Origin: Affinundibacterium fentianense
GTDB taxonomy: Bacteria; Pseudomonadota; Gammaproteobacteria; Burkholderiales; Burkholderiaceae_D
Reading direction: 5' to 3'
Length of the DNA: 64,000 bases
NCBI RefSeq assembly: GCF_018139545.1
Contig: NZ_JAGSPJ010000004.1
Span: forward strand, 248,001 to 312,000
Both the position numbers and the translations under genes were made by a program. The notes beneath the pieces are model-generated. The model was not told the DNA's origin, did not search any database, and saw only the letters and a program-made list of their open reading frames with translations. How positions within the stretch are numbered: the first letter of the stretch is position 1; each line of letters starts with the position of its first letter. Positions 9,350 to 17,068 of this stretch are shown piece by piece.

Positions 9350-10021
9350 TCAAGACCTAGGTAGGAGACTGCCATTTTTCATGTGCAAGACTTGCTCCCC
9401 GAAAACGGCGGCGTCATCGGGATCATGGGTAATTAATAACATAGGAACTTGCAGCTCCTTTTGTAGTTGATCTAACTCTGCCCGCATGACACGCCGCAAA
9501 TGGACATCCAGCGCGGCAAAGGGTTCATCAAGCAGCAAAGCTGTCGGTTGCGCGATTAAAGCGCGCGCCAACGCTGTTCTTTGTTTTTGCCCGCCCGAGA
9601 GTTGATGCGGTAGTTGCTGCGCAACGGCGCGCAGTTGAAATACATTCAGCCAATATTCGACTTGAGGATCGGCGAACTCTGGTTTCGGATTGCGCCATCC
9701 TTGCACCAAACCAAAAGCGATATTTTGACGGACATTAAGATGCGGAAACAGCGCGTAATCTTGGAATAGATAAGCAACGCGGCGCTGCTGCGGCGACAAG
9801 TGAATGCCTTGTTGTTGGTCGTAAAAAACCGACTCGCCTAGCAAGATTTGTCCGGCGTCGGGTCGCATCAATCCGGCAATCGCTTTGAGGGTAAGACTTT
9901 TACCCGCGCCCGATTCCCCCAAAATCACAATACGCTGTGCATCCGTATCCAAACGGACGTCCAGTGAAAATGTGTGTTCACGGCTACGGAAGGTTTTTTG
10001 TATGTTGAGATGAAATCGCAT
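9350..10021 (-). CDS. modC: ModC, molybdate ABC transporter ATP-binding protein, short form
   Basis: This cytoplasmic ATPase drives molybdate import through ModB. Walker A is GESGAGKS (35-42), the signature LSGGQ is at 141-145 and Walker B ALLLDEP is at 161-167. The D-loop AALD and the H-loop LLITHD follow. At 223 residues it is much shorter than E. coli-type ModC (about 350), because the C-terminal MOP/TOBE molybdate-binding domain is absent. The stop follows soon after the H-loop region with no sign of a frameshift. It starts 37 bases after modB. Confidence 0.92.
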   Translation of the reverse strand: MRFHLNIQKTFRSREHTFSLDVRLDTDAQRIVILGESGAGKSLTLKAIAGLMRPDAGQILLGESVFYDQQQGIHLSPQQRRVAYLFQDYALFPHLNVRQNIAFGLVQGWRNPKPEFADPQVEYWLNVFQLRAVAQQLPHQLSGGQKQRTALARALIAQPTALLLDEPFAALDVHLRRVMRAELDQLQKELQVPMLLITHDPDDAAVFGEQVLHMKNGSLLPRS

Positions 10022-10057
10022 GGCTAGTTTAAATTCACTGGAAAGTAGGCCGATTAC

Positions 10058-10753
10058 TTAGATCTCATGACTGCGATGGCCGACGCGCCCTGGGGCGAGT
10101 CGATTGGCGCTCAATAGCACGATGATACAAACTAGCGAGGTGACCAACACCAAGAGATTCGCCCCCTCATCGTTACCCGCTTGGACGGCTTCGTAGATCG
10201 CGATCGACAGTGTCTGAGTCTGTCCGGGAATGCTACCCGCCACCATCAAGGTTGCGCCAAATTCACCCAAGGCTCTCGCAAAGCCAAGTAGGACGCCTGC
10301 CATGATGCCACGCCAAGCCAAAGGTAAACTAACCCGAAAAAAGATCGCAAACTCCGATACACCGAGCACGCGCGCGGCTTGTTCTAGTTGACTATCAATC
10401 GCTTCAAACGCAGCTCGTGCGGGTTTAAATACCAAGGGAAAGGCAACAATAGAGGCAGCAACCACGGCCCCCTGCCAAGTGAAAATAAAACTAAAGCCGA
10501 AATGATCGTGTAACCAAGCACCGAGCCAACTACGGCGACCGAGGAGAACCAACAGATAGTAGCCGAGCACTGTCGGTGGCATCACCATTGGCAAGGTCAG
10601 TAGTGTGTCCAACAAATCGCGTCCCCAAAACCGCCAACGTGCAAGCGCATAGCCGACCGAAACACCTAATACGATATTGATCAACGTCGCCACTCCTGCC
10701 ACTTTGAGTGACAGGAAGACCGCGGTCCAATCTAAGTTTGTAAGGTGGTCCAT
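10058..10753 (-). CDS. modB: ModB, molybdate ABC transporter permease
   Basis: This is the inner-membrane channel subunit of the molybdate importer. The 231 residues contain about five or six hydrophobic helices. They include the EAA loop typical of binding-protein-dependent permeases (EQAARVLGVSEFAIFFRVSLPLA, about 140-165), where ModC docks, and the family stretch FARALGEFGATLMVAGSIPG. The length is normal for ModB. It begins 15 bases after the stop of modA, consistent with one transcript. Confidence 0.95.
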   Translation of the reverse strand: MDHLTNLDWTAVFLSLKVAGVATLINIVLGVSVGYALARWRFWGRDLLDTLLTLPMVMPPTVLGYYLLVLLGRRSWLGAWLHDHFGFSFIFTWQGAVVAASIVAFPLVFKPARAAFEAIDSQLEQAARVLGVSEFAIFFRVSLPLAWRGIMAGVLLGFARALGEFGATLMVAGSIPGQTQTLSIAIYEAVQAGNDEGANLLVLVTSLVCIIVLLSANRLAPGRVGHRSHEI

Positions 10754-10768
10754 TGGCGGGTGCGATGA

Positions 10769-11536
10769 TCAAGGTTTCAGGAAGCCGTACTTCACGAGTA
10801 TCGCTTGACCGGCTGCGGAGCTAACAAATTGAATGAATCGTTTGGCTTCTTCGCTATGCTTGCTGTCTTTAATCGGCGCTATGGGATAAGCAATCACGCT
10901 GTCGAGAGAGATCTCAAAGGCGACTTTGATCTTGTCACGCAGAATCGTCGCATCGCTCGCGTACACAAATCCGGCATCCACCTCGCCACGCGCAACATAG
11001 TCCAACGACTGGCGCACATTTTGGGTAGAGATCATTTTGTTTTCCAAGGCAGGCCACAATTTGGCTGCGCTCATCGCTTGAACCGCATAACGTCCCACTG
11101 GTACGCTGGCGGGCAAGCCCAGGGCTATTCGCTTTACCGCGACTTGATTCAGATCTTGTAATTGCTTGAACGCGAATTGGCTATCCGTCGGCACAATGAG
11201 TACCAAGCGATTGTGCGCAAAGTCATGCCGTCCCGCTGACACAATCAAGCCCTGTTTTTCTGCGGCATCCATCGTCTCTTGGTCGGCAGAAGCGAAGACA
11301 TCCACGGGTGCGCCTTTGGCTATTTGCTGCAATAAAGCTCCCGAAGCTGCAAAATTCAGATTCACTTTCGCATCAGGATAATGGGTTTGATAGATCTGGG
11401 CGATGTCTTTAAATGCGTTGGTCAGACTCGCGGCAGCAGAGACCGTGACCTCCCCTGCCCAAGCATGCTGAACACTGATCAATACCATCACCGCACCGAA
11501 ACACCTACGTCCCCATTTCCCACACCAATTTAGCAT
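10769..11536 (-). CDS. modA: ModA, periplasmic molybdate-binding protein
   Basis: ModA captures molybdate in the periplasm and delivers it to ModB. The mature sequence begins GEVTVSAAASLTNAFKDIA, the usual ModA start with the oxyanion-binding SAAASL motif. ASADQETMD and the hinge motif GEVDAGFVYASD are also present. The frame extends upstream to 11632, but I chose ATG 11536. It has a good GGGAGA site and gives a clean signal peptide (MLNWCGKWGRRCF, a hydrophobic core, cleavage after AWA). The longer start would also run through the ModE operator. The result is 255 residues, normal for the family, and the gene is first in modABC-modE. Confidence 0.93.
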   Translation of the reverse strand: MLNWCGKWGRRCFGAVMVLISVQHAWAGEVTVSAAASLTNAFKDIAQIYQTHYPDAKVNLNFAASGALLQQIAKGAPVDVFASADQETMDAAEKQGLIVSAGRHDFAHNRLVLIVPTDSQFAFKQLQDLNQVAVKRIALGLPASVPVGRYAVQAMSAAKLWPALENKMISTQNVRQSLDYVARGEVDAGFVYASDATILRDKIKVAFEISLDSVIAYPIAPIKDSKHSEEAKRFIQFVSSAAGQAILVKYGFLKP

Positions 11537-11567
11537 ATTGTCTCCCGCGAGCCTTGCTATCAAAAAG

Positions 11568-11591
11568 CGTAATATACACTGATATATAACG
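11568..11591 (-). promoter_or_regulatory. ModE operator upstream of modA
   Basis: The 24-base site reads CGTAATATA, six bases, TATATAACG. The half-sites are inverted repeats with a single mismatch (CGTAATATA against CGTTATATA). This matches the established ModE box of two CGnTATATA-type half-sites about six bases apart. It ends 32 bases upstream of the chosen modA ATG, where it would block the promoter, and the operon it precedes encodes ModE itself. Confidence 0.85.
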
Positions 11592-11767
11592 CTTGCGTTG
11601 AACGAAGTAAGGACACGGAATGCGTGTTGCAAATACTTGATTTGTATCAGAAAAATAAAATTACATCATGTCTAGATGGCATACAATCTCGGCAACCCTT
11701 GATCGGGATCGCGCAATTTAATCTAGCTCGCATCGCTTTCTTCCCACTTGTCTACCCAAGATTGTTT

Positions 11768-12283
11768 ATGAAAAACGGCATTTATCAAGCGCTCACAGCG
11801 CCCCTAGAATTACGCCAGAGTAGTCCAGGCTGGAGCTACACAATTGCTGTTTGCTGGTTAGTGTTAGGTTATTATCTTATTCAGTACCAAAAAAACTATA
11901 ACGAACGGGAACGGTTACAAGAACCCGTGCAGGCTAAAGTACAATTCCTAAGTGCCCAATGCCAATTAAAAAGTGGTCGCAATTCACCCGCTTTTTTGAA
12001 CCAGACTTACACCTACCAAGTACCGCACCAGACGCAAACTTACGAAGTAGTTGACTCGATTCGCTATCACACAATGGCGAAGTGTGAGGCTGCGTTACCG
12101 GATGCCAGCAAGCTTGCGTCACGCTCATTCGTCTGGTTCGACAACACCCGCCATGCGAAAGCGCGCTGGGACTTAGAGGAAGGTTCGTTCACGTCCATTT
12201 ATTGGTTCACGGGCCTCGGCTTTGTTCTATTAGTCGGATTAGGAATCTATGGACAACGCCATCAGCGGGCGATGAAAAAATAG
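11768..12283 (+). CDS. DUF3592-like two-helix membrane protein
   Basis: From ATG 11768 the protein is 171 residues with two membrane helices. One is near the N-terminus (YTIAVCWLVLGYYLIQYQ) and one near the C-terminus (TGLGFVLLVGLGIYG), with a roughly 100-residue soluble segment between them. This is the layout of DUF3592 proteins, whose central domain is expected outside the cytoplasm. The frame continues upstream to 11624, but that extension runs into the mod regulatory region and has no signal-like sequence. It is divergent from modA. A second DUF3592-like gene, now frameshifted, lies at 13922-14420. No function is known. Confidence 0.7.
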   Translation: MKNGIYQALTAPLELRQSSPGWSYTIAVCWLVLGYYLIQYQKNYNERERLQEPVQAKVQFLSAQCQLKSGRNSPAFLNQTYTYQVPHQTQTYEVVDSIRYHTMAKCEAALPDASKLASRSFVWFDNTRHAKARWDLEEGSFTSIYWFTGLGFVLLVGLGIYGQRHQRAMKK

Positions 12284-12302
12284 AGCTCGCTGTCCTCGCG
12301 AA

Positions 12303-12332
12303 TTTGCTTGCGTTTGCTTGCATTTGCTTCGA
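12303..12332 (+). repeat. Three tandem copies of a 10-base repeat
   Basis: TTTGCTTGCG, TTTGCTTGCA and TTTGCTTCGA stand head to tail at 12303, 12313 and 12323, ending 20 bases before the start of the TPR-glycosyltransferase gene. The repeat lies in the probable 5' untranslated region. Confidence 0.7.
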
Positions 12333-12352
12333 CATTCCTTTCTAATCTTGGC

Positions 12353-13843
12353 ATGAACACGCCAAATTCCAACGCACCAGCGCTCTTTCAACAAGCCTAT
12401 GGACTGCACCAGCAGGGCAAAATCCAACAAGCGAAACTGCTTTATGAGCAAATTATTGCGATGGCACCTGAGACCTCCGATGCCTATTTATTGTTGGGAG
12501 TGATTGCGCAGCAAACGCGCGACTCAGCCCTGGCTATTCGCTACTTCGAGACGGTGATACAGCAACAACCCAATTTTGCCGTGACGTATTGCCATATGGG
12601 CGTGGCACAGAAGAGTCTGGGCTTACGCGATCAAGCGCTGAAAAGCTATGACCAAGCCATCGCGCTTGACCCTCGCTTGGCGGATGCGTTTTACAATCGC
12701 GGGATTTTGAGAGCAGAGATGCGTCAGTATGAAGCCGCGCTGCAGGACTACGATGCGGCGATTGCTGTACGCCCGCACTATCCAGAGGCTTACTGTAACC
12801 GTGGTATCGCCTTACGCCAATTACATCGACTCGAAGAAGCCCTTGCAAGCTATCAACAAGCACTGACCTTGAAACCCAATTTGGTCGATGCCCTGTACAA
12901 CCGCGGTCTGTGCTGGTTGCAGCTCGGTGATTTTGCGCAAGGATGGCCGGCGTATGAATGGCGCTGGCAATGCCAAGGAATTAGCGCATCCAAAAATCGC
13001 AGAGAATTCGTTGCGCCATTATGGTTAGGTGAGCAGAATTTGTCGGGAAAAACCATCTACGTGTATAGCGAGCAGGGATTGGGCGACACATTGCAATTTT
13101 GCCGGTATCTCACTATCCTCAAGGCGATGGGAGCATCCGTGATACTCGAAGTGCAAGCACCTTTGCTCAGCCTACTGCAACACATCGAAGGTCTGGATCA
13201 ATGCATGACTCGTCCAGCCATTTATCCACCGATGGACTATCAAATTCCCTTGATGAGCCTACCTTTGGCATGTGAGACGAATCAAGTTACGGCTATTCCT
13301 GCGCCTGCTGCATACCTTTATGCCGATCCCATCAAATTAGCGAATTGGCAGCAACGCTTAGGCCAATTAACTGGACTCAAAGTTGGCCTAGTTTGGAGCG
13401 GTAGTGCCAGTCACAAAAACGACCAACAGCGTAGTATCGATTTATCTCAATTGCTGTCCTCTTTACCACAGCAAAGTGACGCAATCCATTACATCAGTTT
13501 GCAAAAAGAATACCGCGAAGCCGATACCGTGACCCTGCGTGCACATCCTGAAGTCATGGATTTTGCGGCAGAGTTACAGGATTTTTCAGATACCGCCGCT
13601 CTTTGTCAGGCACTCGATTTGGTCATTAGTGTCGATACCAGCGTTGCCCATTTAGCGGGTGGCTTAGGCAAACCCGTCTTGTTACTCTTGCCGTGGATCG
13701 CCGATTGGCGTTGGTTAGATCATCGCGACGATAGTCCTTGGTATCCCAGCTTCCATTTAATGCGGCAGTCCCGCGCGAACGATTGGGATGCGGTGTTGGC
13801 GCAACTACCCACAAGGTTGCAGCAACACCTTGTATTGAAATAA
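12353..13843 (+). CDS. TPR-repeat protein with C-terminal glycosyltransferase-9-like domain
   Basis: From ATG 12353 the protein has 496 residues. The first 220 or so are tetratricopeptide repeats (for example YEAALQDYDAAIAVRPHYPEAYCNRGIALRQL). The C-terminal part, about 225-496, resembles heptosyltransferase-like GT9 domains: an EQGLGDTLQFCRYL motif, VGLVWSGSASHKND, and the nucleotide-sugar-side motif SVDTSVAHLAGGLGKP near 425-440, followed by an LPWIADWRW stretch. Such fusions are annotated as TPR-containing glycosyltransferases and are thought to modify proteins or surface glycans. The substrate here is unknown. The N-terminal TPR block resembles that of the methyltransferase fusion at 37432. 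A TTG codon at 12308 could extend the start, but without a ribosome binding site. Confidence 0.85.
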   Translation: MNTPNSNAPALFQQAYGLHQQGKIQQAKLLYEQIIAMAPETSDAYLLLGVIAQQTRDSALAIRYFETVIQQQPNFAVTYCHMGVAQKSLGLRDQALKSYDQAIALDPRLADAFYNRGILRAEMRQYEAALQDYDAAIAVRPHYPEAYCNRGIALRQLHRLEEALASYQQALTLKPNLVDALYNRGLCWLQLGDFAQGWPAYEWRWQCQGISASKNRREFVAPLWLGEQNLSGKTIYVYSEQGLGDTLQFCRYLTILKAMGASVILEVQAPLLSLLQHIEGLDQCMTRPAIYPPMDYQIPLMSLPLACETNQVTAIPAPAAYLYADPIKLANWQQRLGQLTGLKVGLVWSGSASHKNDQQRSIDLSQLLSSLPQQSDAIHYISLQKEYREADTVTLRAHPEVMDFAAELQDFSDTAALCQALDLVISVDTSVAHLAGGLGKPVLLLLPWIADWRWLDHRDDSPWYPSFHLMRQSRANDWDAVLAQLPTRLQQHLVLK

Positions 13844-13921
13844 ACCACACCCAAGATCGACGAACAGAGTTTTTGCTTGGGGTACAAAAATCGATGAAAC
13901 GACACAGAGGACATTCGAGAG

Positions 13922-14420
13922 ATGCTCGACTATCTGCAACGCATGCTGACACTCGCCGCCAACAAGGAACTTCAAGGTATCCATTTTTGGGCTAGCGTGT
14001 ATGTCAGTTTTGTATTGTGTGGTACCGCTCTGCACATTCTACGGGTGCGTCGGTGGCCTTCTGTCACTGGTCGCCTTTTGCAATTAGGAATACGACCGCT
14101 TGGCTCATTGGGGATCAATGAGAGCGGTCGTACCCACCAAGGCTTCATTCCTAACGCACTGTATGAATACGAAGTGGGCGGGCAGCAGTATCGTGGCTCA
14201 GAGCTCTCGATCTGGAAAATGTCCGCATCGGGTTTCTTAAAAAAACAGTACGAGATTCTTGCCATCCTTAGTGGATGCCGATACGCAGGCACAAGTTCAA
14301 GTCTACTACAACCCAAAGCGACCGCATAAAAGCGTGTTTCTCAGACCGGGTTGGTTTGGCTTGGGGCTGACGCAAGTTGGACTGATCTTGGTACCAGCGT
14401 TTTATGTGTGGCGCTGGTAA
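13922..14420 (+). pseudogene. DUF3592-like membrane protein gene with a frameshift in a poly-A run
   Basis: The first frame starts at ATG 13922 and has one membrane helix (ASVYVSFVLCGTALHIL) and a DUF3592-like middle (PNALYEYEVGGQQYRG). At a run of seven A residues (14239-14245) it loses the family pattern and stops at 14329. If one A is skipped, the reading continues in the next frame as KNSTRFLPSLVDADTQAQV, then VYYNPKRPHKSVFLRPGW, then a second hydrophobic helix (LTQVGLILVPAFYVW), ending TAA at 14418-14420. VYYNPKRP...L.PG is the expected DUF3592 ending. So an intact gene of about 165 codons is broken by one extra base, by mutation, by slippage-mediated expression, or by a homopolymer sequencing error. 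Confidence 0.75.
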
Positions 14421-14436
14421 ATTTTTCAAGGTAGCG

Positions 14437-14778
14437 CTAGGCCATCCCCATTTCTTCTAAACGCATCAGGATTTCCAAGCGGCGCTCCTTCTTAATTTCT
14501 AGCCAGTGACGCTGCTCTTGCGCCCCCATAATAGCGTACAGCAAATTCAGACTCGTCGAGGGAAAACGTCGTTTGAGACTTTGATACAAAAAATAAGGAT
14601 CGGCACTGTAGAGATCTCTTACAGTCACGATGCCGACATCTCTCAGCATGCTACTAGATTTAGGACCCAAGCCGGGGAGATGCTCTAAGGTGATTGGCTG
14701 TTTCATTTGCGCGTGATCTAAGTCAGACCCGTCCGACAATGTATTCCGCTTCCCGCTCCAGCCTTGCCGATTAGACAT
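14437..14778 (-). CDS. TfoX/Sxy C-terminal-domain protein
   Basis: The 113 residues contain a single TfoX C-terminal domain. The helix-hairpin-helix-like motif LPGLGPKSSSMLRDVGI is followed by TVRDLYSADPYFLYQSLKRRFP, then SLNLLYAIMGAQEQRHW with the usual C-terminal LEILMRLEEM. The N-terminal TfoX domain is absent, as in many stand-alone members. In the family TfoX/Sxy regulates competence, but the C-domain-only proteins have no proven role. The start may instead be Met25 (14706); neither start has a strong ribosome binding site. Confidence 0.8.
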   Translation of the reverse strand: MSNRQGWSGKRNTLSDGSDLDHAQMKQPITLEHLPGLGPKSSSMLRDVGIVTVRDLYSADPYFLYQSLKRRFPSTSLNLLYAIMGAQEQRHWLEIKKERRLEILMRLEEMGMA

Positions 14779-14829
14779 GGGTAAGGCTGGAGCATGATCA
14801 AAACATGAGGAAATACCTTGAATGGAAGC

Positions 14830-16764
14830 TTAATTTTTCAAAATTTTTTTCAAACTATCTGCACCACCCACCACCGGTAAGGCCAAGCTCGTTTGTTTGA
14901 GATCGACACTTAACTCGGTGCCAGCCTTTGGCCACAAAGTGAAATCTTGATCACTCGCCATAATCATCAAAGCCAAGCGTTTGCCCGCCGGAATAATGCG
15001 ATCCATAGGCTGTAAATCGAAGGTCAAATCAACAAACTTATTTGGCAGCAACGGCGTTCCGGGTAATTTCGAATCATAATTGCCTGATTTCGTTAGGGAA
15101 CGATGATTTTGTGGGTCCGCCCATCCGCGCGTGACGACCCCAACTTGTCCATTGGATCCGACGACTTTGTCGTCAAACGGGAGTGTCACTAACCACACAG
15201 ACAGATTCGTTGCTGGTTTGCTCGCAGCAACACGCAAAGTAATCGTGGGAGTGCCCGACAAATGCACGGATTCGCTTAATTCTGGCGTCGCGTACAACAA
15301 GCGATGGGGGGATTGTTCTGCTTGGGCTAACACGCCGCCTTTGAATTGCACATCATCGACGAGTTTTTCTACCACTGACTTACTGAGTGCTTTCAAGCCC
15401 AAACTGCCGGCTTGATTGCCACCCGATCCCAAGTAAAGTTGGACCGCACTCGCTTCTGGATTGGGGAAATCAAGATACGGTGTTGGTGGTGTCCCACGCT
15501 CAAGATTTTCACGAACGATCATCGCGCGTGCGTCGCGTTCAACGCCATTATCCACACCGTACAAATAGTGTGAAAACCATCGATTGCGCATTTCCAAAGG
15601 TGGGGTGCCACCGCCATGACCGCCTTGGTGCAAATACAATTGGGTGGGTACGCCCTGCTTTTTAAGCGCTTCATAAATGCGAATGGAATGCTCGGGTACT
15701 ACGTTCCAATCTTGCTGACCATGAGCGAGCAAGGTGGCGGCTTTGACACCTTTAATCTTGGTTAGCAGATCACGCTCTGCCCAAAAATCATTGTAGTCCC
15801 CTTGTTTTCGATCGAACTTGGCGGGGTACAAGCCGTCGCGGATGGTCGCATTGCAGTAAGCACGCTTTTCTGGCGCGCCGCTGTAAATAAAGTCATATAA
15901 CTGATCGATGTCTTCCCCCAAATAGCCGCCGGGGTGACGCACCAAACCATTACTTCGATAATAATGATAGTAAGACGTGTTGGGCGCAATCGGAATAATC
16001 GCTTCAAGACCCGCCACACCCGTGGTTGCAGCAGCGAGTGGAATCGTGCCGTTGTATGAGGTGCCTGTCATGCCGACTTTACCGCTCGCCCAACTGGCTT
16101 TCACCTCAAGCTCGCCGTCGATTGTCGTGTAGCCTTTTGCACGACCATTAAGCCAATCGATCACGGCTTTTGGTGCGAGCTCTTCTGGTGCACCGCCCAC
16201 AGTAGGGCAACCTTGAGACAATCCTGTACCCGGTGCCTCCGAGTGTACAACTGCGAATCCGCGCGGCAGCCATGTGTCGATTTCCGTTTTGGAAATTTCT
16301 GGACGGACAGGGATAAATTTCGCTTGTTCATTGACGGGACGCGGTGGTGGTGCTTCCCCTAGCTCGTGTTTCACGTCCCACATTTTTTGGTTCTTCATCG
16401 TTCCCGCGAAATACGGCGAGGATTCGTACACAACTGCCACTTTCAGACCCTCTGTTTCGGTTTGCTGTGGTCGCGTGACGTCAACATGAACACGGTCTTT
16501 CTTGCCATCGCCATCGCTATCAAATTCGGTCTCGACCCAAAGCTCTTGTTTTATCCATTTGGTTTTGTCTTGAAAACCTGGGACGATCTGGGCCTGGCCA
16601 TTAAAGAAAGTAGGGACACTTTTTTGTACGAGCGTTTCGCCTTTATTCTCACTTGTACTCGCAGGTGTTTGCGCATACGCGAGGCTACTCAATGCGAATG
16701 CAAGGGCTAGGCTGATCGCCTTGACGGGGAAATGATCCGATAATGAAATGTCAGAATGATTCAT
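14830..16764 (-). CDS. Secreted S15-family Xaa-Pro dipeptidyl-peptidase-like hydrolase
   Basis: The protein resembles PepX/CocE-type alpha/beta hydrolases, which cleave X-Pro dipeptides or acyl esters. From ATG 16764 the N-terminus is a signal peptide with cleavage after SLAYA, so the enzyme is exported. The family motifs are VVYESSPYFAGT, GFAVVHSEAPGTGLSQGC and the nucleophile elbow GTSYNG (Ser about 236). The charge relay follows with HGQQDWNVVPEH (Asp) and HQGGHGGG (His). The C-terminal third (from about residue 430) is the jelly-roll domain of the family. The frame extends to 16839, but the extra 25 residues would precede the signal peptide. Substrate preference cannot be read from the sequence. 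Confidence 0.88.
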   Translation of the reverse strand: MNHSDISLSDHFPVKAISLALAFALSSLAYAQTPASTSENKGETLVQKSVPTFFNGQAQIVPGFQDKTKWIKQELWVETEFDSDGDGKKDRVHVDVTRPQQTETEGLKVAVVYESSPYFAGTMKNQKMWDVKHELGEAPPPRPVNEQAKFIPVRPEISKTEIDTWLPRGFAVVHSEAPGTGLSQGCPTVGGAPEELAPKAVIDWLNGRAKGYTTIDGELEVKASWASGKVGMTGTSYNGTIPLAAATTGVAGLEAIIPIAPNTSYYHYYRSNGLVRHPGGYLGEDIDQLYDFIYSGAPEKRAYCNATIRDGLYPAKFDRKQGDYNDFWAERDLLTKIKGVKAATLLAHGQQDWNVVPEHSIRIYEALKKQGVPTQLYLHQGGHGGGTPPLEMRNRWFSHYLYGVDNGVERDARAMIVRENLERGTPPTPYLDFPNPEASAVQLYLGSGGNQAGSLGLKALSKSVVEKLVDDVQFKGGVLAQAEQSPHRLLYATPELSESVHLSGTPTITLRVAASKPATNLSVWLVTLPFDDKVVGSNGQVGVVTRGWADPQNHRSLTKSGNYDSKLPGTPLLPNKFVDLTFDLQPMDRIIPAGKRLALMIMASDQDFTLWPKAGTELSVDLKQTSLALPVVGGADSLKKILKN

Positions 16765-17068
16765 GTGATGGGATAAGTGTTGAATTGACGTTGATTGTGG
16801 TCGATACAGGAAGGATGCCGACAATTCTAGCCCTCCCATGCCTCTCAGACTACGATTATGCCAAGAAGTTTAATCTAAATATATTAAATATTGTGCGGCA
16901 TCGAATGCCATGCTGACTTACGCATCAATCATGCCGAAATCCGCCGATATCGACCGAAACCAAGCGATCTCGACAGCAGAACTTGGCCTCGCGTTGGTCG
17001 TGCCAAAGACTTGCAAGTTCTACCGAAGTTGCTATGCTGCGCGTCCTTGCTATCCAAACTGATTTCCT
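16765..17068. other. Divergent intergenic region
   Basis: About 300 bases separate the S15 hydrolase gene and the NHL-repeat gene, which are transcribed away from each other. It must hold both promoters. I see no gene, terminator or recognisable operator. Confidence 0.4.
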
